This document shows, in pieces, positions 61,494 to 64,000 of a stretch of 64,000 bases of DNA. The notes beneath the pieces were generated by a model. It did no database searches, was not told the origin of the DNA, and saw only the letters and a list, made by a program, of their open reading frames with translations. Made by a program: the position numbers and the translations under genes. How positions within the stretch are numbered: the stretch's first letter is position 1; each line of letters opens with the position of its first letter. This DNA is from BPJO01 sp037189665 (GTDB lineage: Bacteria > Planctomycetota > Phycisphaerae > Tepidisphaerales > Tepidisphaeraceae): assembly GCA_037189665.1 (NCBI GenBank), contig JBBCIV010000038.1:1-64000 (forward strand), in the 5' to 3' direction.

Positions 61494-63029
61494 ATGCCAG
61501 TTCGTGCAAAGGCCAAGCGTTCGACATCCCGTCGGCGGACCGTAATGGTCCCCACCCGTCCGGCCCCGAAGGCGACACCGCAGAAAACGGTATCCCATAA
61601 GCCGAAGATGGTGGAGACAAAGGCCAAATCACCTTTTATCCCTCCAAAGCCAGCGCCCGTCAACCCCGTGGCGTCGGCGATGAACAAGGCGAACAAGTTC
61701 CTTCAGACCTTGTCCGACTACGAAAAGCTGCGCATCGTGCGTTACAACACAGATAACTTTGATTTGGATCGCATGCGAACGTTGCTCAAGAAGCTGGGCA
61801 ACCCCCAGGACGCGTTCCGCAGCGTTCACCTCGCCGGCACCAAGGGCAAGGGCAGCACTGCGACCATGATCGCGTCGATGCTCCAGGCCTGCGGCTACCG
61901 CGTCGGGCTTTACACCAGCCCGCACCTGGTCGACGTCCGCGAACGCATCGTCGTCAACGGCGAGCAGATCCCCGCGGCCGAGTTCGCCCGCATCACCAAG
62001 CTGGTCGAGCCGATCGCCCAGAAGATGAAGCCGCTGCCGACCTATTTCGACGCGCTCACCGCGATCGCTTTCAAGTACTTCGCCGAGCAGAAGGTCGACA
62101 TCGCCGTGGTCGAAACCGGCCTGGGCGGACGTCTGGACAGCACGAACGTGCTGAAGCCCGAGGTCACCGCGATCACCTCGATCAGCAAGGACCACATGGC
62201 CCAGCTCGGCTACACCCTCGCGAAGATCGCGGAGGAAAAGGCCGGCATCTTCAAGCCCGGCGTGCCTGCCGTTACCGTATTGCAGGACCCGTCGGTCGAG
62301 CCCGTCCTCCAGCGCGTGGCGCAGAAGGTCGGGGCGCCGCTGGACATCTGCGGCAAGACGATCGAGTTCAGCTATCGGTTTGAGTCGTCCCGCATGCTGG
62401 GGCGGCACAATCGCGTTTGCCTGACCACGCAGACCAGCAAGTTCGAACACTTGGCGGTCCCGCTTTTCGGCGAGCACCAGGCGATCAACTGCGGCCTGGC
62501 GCTGGCGGTGATCGACAAGCTCAAGACCCGCGGTATTCCGATCGACGATGCCAAGGCGATGGAAGGCCTCGCCAAGACGACCATCGAAGGTCGCATGGAA
62601 GTGGTCAACCAGACGCCGCGCGTGATCGTCGACGGGGCACACAACGCCGCCAGCATCGACGCGATGATGAAGGCCATCGGCCAGCACATCCCGTACGACT
62701 CGATGATCGTCATCTTCGGCTGCTGCGGCGACAAAGACGTCGACGGCATGCTCGAACGCATCACGTCCGGCGCGGACAAGGTCATCTTCACCAAGGTGAA
62801 CTCCATCCGCTCGGCCGACCCGAACGAACTGGCGGCGCGGTACGTCGAGCTGTACGGGAAGATGGCCCAGGTCGCCGACACGCTGCAGGAGGCGCTCAGC
62901 ATCGCCAACCGCGCCGTGACGAAGGAAGACCTGATCTGCATCACCGGCAGCTTTTACCTCGTCGGCGACGCGAAGAAGCACTTCGCCGCCGGCTACCCGA
63001 CGCTGCCGCAGGTGACGCCGCTTCCGTAA
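61494..63029 (+). CDS. folC: Folylpolyglutamate synthase/dihydrofolate synthase FolC with basic N-terminal extension
   Basis: 511 residues from ATG 61494. The Mur-ligase-like core starts about residue 63 (MNKANKFLQTLSDYEKLRIV). P-loop: VHLAGTKGKGSTATMIASML. Then GLYTSPHLVDVRERIVVNGE, DIAVVETGLGGRLDSTNVL, ITSISKDHMAQLGYTLAKIA and RVIVDGAHNAASIDAMMKAI. The first 62 residues are Lys/Arg/Pro-rich (AKAKRSTSRRR ... FIPPKPAPVNPVA) and have no counterpart in the family. A start at ATG 61680 would remove them; neither start has a ribosome site. The enzyme adds glutamate to folates. Confidence 0.94.
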   Translation: MPVRAKAKRSTSRRRTVMVPTRPAPKATPQKTVSHKPKMVETKAKSPFIPPKPAPVNPVASAMNKANKFLQTLSDYEKLRIVRYNTDNFDLDRMRTLLKKLGNPQDAFRSVHLAGTKGKGSTATMIASMLQACGYRVGLYTSPHLVDVRERIVVNGEQIPAAEFARITKLVEPIAQKMKPLPTYFDALTAIAFKYFAEQKVDIAVVETGLGGRLDSTNVLKPEVTAITSISKDHMAQLGYTLAKIAEEKAGIFKPGVPAVTVLQDPSVEPVLQRVAQKVGAPLDICGKTIEFSYRFESSRMLGRHNRVCLTTQTSKFEHLAVPLFGEHQAINCGLALAVIDKLKTRGIPIDDAKAMEGLAKTTIEGRMEVVNQTPRVIVDGAHNAASIDAMMKAIGQHIPYDSMIVIFGCCGDKDVDGMLERITSGADKVIFTKVNSIRSADPNELAARYVELYGKMAQVADTLQEALSIANRAVTKEDLICITGSFYLVGDAKKHFAAGYPTLPQVTPLP

Positions 63030-63063
63030 ACAAGGCGGTTGAAACCGCGGATGAACGCAGATG

Positions 63064-63102
63064 AACGCAGATTAGTCATATGGCTGATCTGCGTTTTTCT
63101 TT
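63064..63102 (+). terminator. Terminator after folC
   Basis: A 12-bp stem with one G-T pair (63064-63075 with 63084-63095), an 8-nt loop, then TTTTTCTTT. The left arm is part of a duplicated GATGAACGCA unit, a sequence I recall as a common dispersed bacterial intergenic repeat. Confidence 0.8.
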
Positions 63103-63105
63103 GAG

Positions 63106-64000
63106 ATGGGCACGACCGAAACCATCCTCTTCTGGGCCTACGTTGCGGCAGGTCCGTGCGCCTGGCTGGCGTTCGCGTATCTCATCTCGGTGGGGCGCGA
63201 GCGAATGACCAAGCTGCGGAAGTCGAAGGCGGGCTTGCCCGAGAACCCGCCGCTGGTGTCGATCCTCGTGCCGGCCAAGGACGAGGGTGCGCATATCCGC
63301 ACCTGCATCGAACGCGTGATGGGACAGGACTACCCGTCGTTCGAACTCATCGCCGTCAACGACCGATCGGCCGATGACACCGGGGCCGTGCTCGACGCTG
63401 TAAAGGCGACGCGCGCGTTGCCCGGCACCGCCGGCGCGACGATGCGCGTCGTCCACATCGACCACCTTCCGGCCGGGTGGCTCGGCAAATGTCACGCGCT
63501 GTATCGCGGCGCCGAGCACGCGGCCGGGGAGTGGCTGTTCTTCGTCGATTCAGACGTGAAACTCCAGCCCGACGCGCTCTCGAAAATGCTGGCCTACGCC
63601 CTCGACCGCAAGGCCGACGCGATTAGCATCACCACCACCGTTGAAACCGAGCATTTCGTCGAACGGCTGATGCTTCCGCTGCTCGCCGCGACGTGGGCGA
63701 CGATGTTCGCCGCCGACCAGACGAACGAAGATTCGCAGCCGGAACGTGCCGTCGCGAACGGGCAGGTCTTCCTCATCCGCGCCGAGGCATACCGCAAGGT
63801 GAACGGCCACGAGGCGGTGAAAGATCGTATCGTCGAAGACGTGGAGCTGATGCGCACGCTCAAGAAGGCCGCGTTCAAAACCCGCTTCCTCGCCGGCCGG
63901 CATCTGGCGAGCACGCGGATGCACACGCACCTGCGGCAGATGTTCCACGGCTGGGCCCGCATTTTCGCCGGCACGGGGCGAGGGCGAGCCCTGCCGATGA
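63106..64000 (+). CDS. Family 2 glycosyltransferase, 3' partial
   Basis: About 298 residues visible; open to the right edge. N-terminal membrane span (TILFWAYVAAGPCAWLAFAY), then the GT2 domain: PPLVSILVPAKDEGAHIRTC, VNDRSADDTGAV, WLGKCHALYRGAEHAAGEWL, DxD-type FFVDSDVKLQPDALSKML, and acid region DRIVEDVELMRTLK. The GWLGKCHA/EDVEL pattern is that of HpnB/CrtQ-like glycosyltransferases, which modify lipids such as hopanoids, carotenoids or ceramides. Start ATG 63106 follows the folC terminator by 3 bp, so transcription probably begins elsewhere or by read-through. Confidence 0.88.
   Translation, partial: MGTTETILFWAYVAAGPCAWLAFAYLISVGRERMTKLRKSKAGLPENPPLVSILVPAKDEGAHIRTCIERVMGQDYPSFELIAVNDRSADDTGAVLDAVKATRALPGTAGATMRVVHIDHLPAGWLGKCHALYRGAEHAAGEWLFFVDSDVKLQPDALSKMLAYALDRKADAISITTTVETEHFVERLMLPLLAATWATMFAADQTNEDSQPERAVANGQVFLIRAEAYRKVNGHEAVKDRIVEDVELMRTLKKAAFKTRFLAGRHLASTRMHTHLRQMFHGWARIFAGTGRGRALPM

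Noticed and set aside
1..64000. CRISPR arrays, rRNA operons, prophage or integrative elements
   Set aside because: No regularly spaced direct repeats, no rRNA motifs and no integrase or phage structural genes were seen. The tRNA-Met is not flanked by an integrase or a repeated 3' end.

Overview
The window is GC-rich, gene-dense DNA from a bacterial chromosome. It reads as a planctomycete, most likely class Phycisphaerae (Tepidisphaerales or Humisphaera-like). The reasons are a PEP-CTERM surface protein with autotransporter-type strand repeats, a prepilin-like protein ending in an H-X9-DG motif, GH116, GH172 and GH81 glycan enzymes each beside its own regulator, very large beta-propeller/CBM9-like secreted proteins, a DUF2752 protein, and several short dispersed repeats that I associate with this phylum. 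The taxonomic call is inference; there is no rRNA here.

Layout. (1) 1-10.3 kb, plus strand: a type II secretion/type IV pilus-like cluster with a secretin (5' end outside the window), TPR lipoprotein, GspE/PilB ATPase and GspF/PilC. A signalling block sits inside it: histidine kinase, receiver-only regulator, HD-GYP protein and STAS protein. HD-GYP, STAS and ATPase are joined by ATGA stop/start overlaps. (2) 10.5-16.8 kb, minus strand: a YdiJ-like FAD/Fe-S 2-hydroxyacid dehydrogenase, an NTF2-like protein, and a two-gene unit in which a ParA/MinD-type ATPase carries a C-terminal CBM48-type glycogen-binding domain. (3) 17-25.7 kb: a CapD-like nucleotide-sugar dehydratase whose reading frame contains an in-frame palindromic repeat, a PQQ-type sugar dehydrogenase, a REP-associated (RAYT) transposase between inverted REP-like repeats, an aldo/keto reductase, small membrane proteins, a PDZ-like protein, a zinc-ribbon/TPR membrane protein and a kinase-like phosphotransferase. 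(4) 25.8-40.4 kb: a glycan-degradation region with an isochorismatase-like hydrolase, a GntR regulator (apparently with an ACG start), a clan GH-A hydrolase, a sialate O-acetylesterase, GH116, LacI and AraC regulators, GH172, GH81 and an SGNH esterase. (5) 40.5-52.9 kb: a second module made of a GntR regulator, the PEP-CTERM adhesin-like protein, the prepilin-like protein, two paralogous giant secreted propeller proteins, and an alpha/beta esterase between them. (6) 53-64 kb: tRNA-Met(CAT), two ammonium transporters, an 800-bp intergenic region with a dispersed repeat, a LuxR regulator, an acetylxylan esterase-like protein, RimO, FolC, and a glycosyltransferase cut by the right edge.

How it fits together. 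Regions 4 and 5 look like locally regulated polysaccharide-use modules in which nearly every enzyme has its own regulator and probable operator. Debranching and deacetylating enzymes (SASA, SGNH, AXE1-like, BD-FAE-like), exo- and endo-glycosidases (GH116, GH172, GH81) and surface or carbohydrate-binding proteins occur together. The most unusual items are the ParA-CBM48 fusion with its unrecognised partner, the pair of giant propeller proteins around an esterase, the palindromic repeat inside the dehydratase gene, and the ACG-initiated GntR gene.
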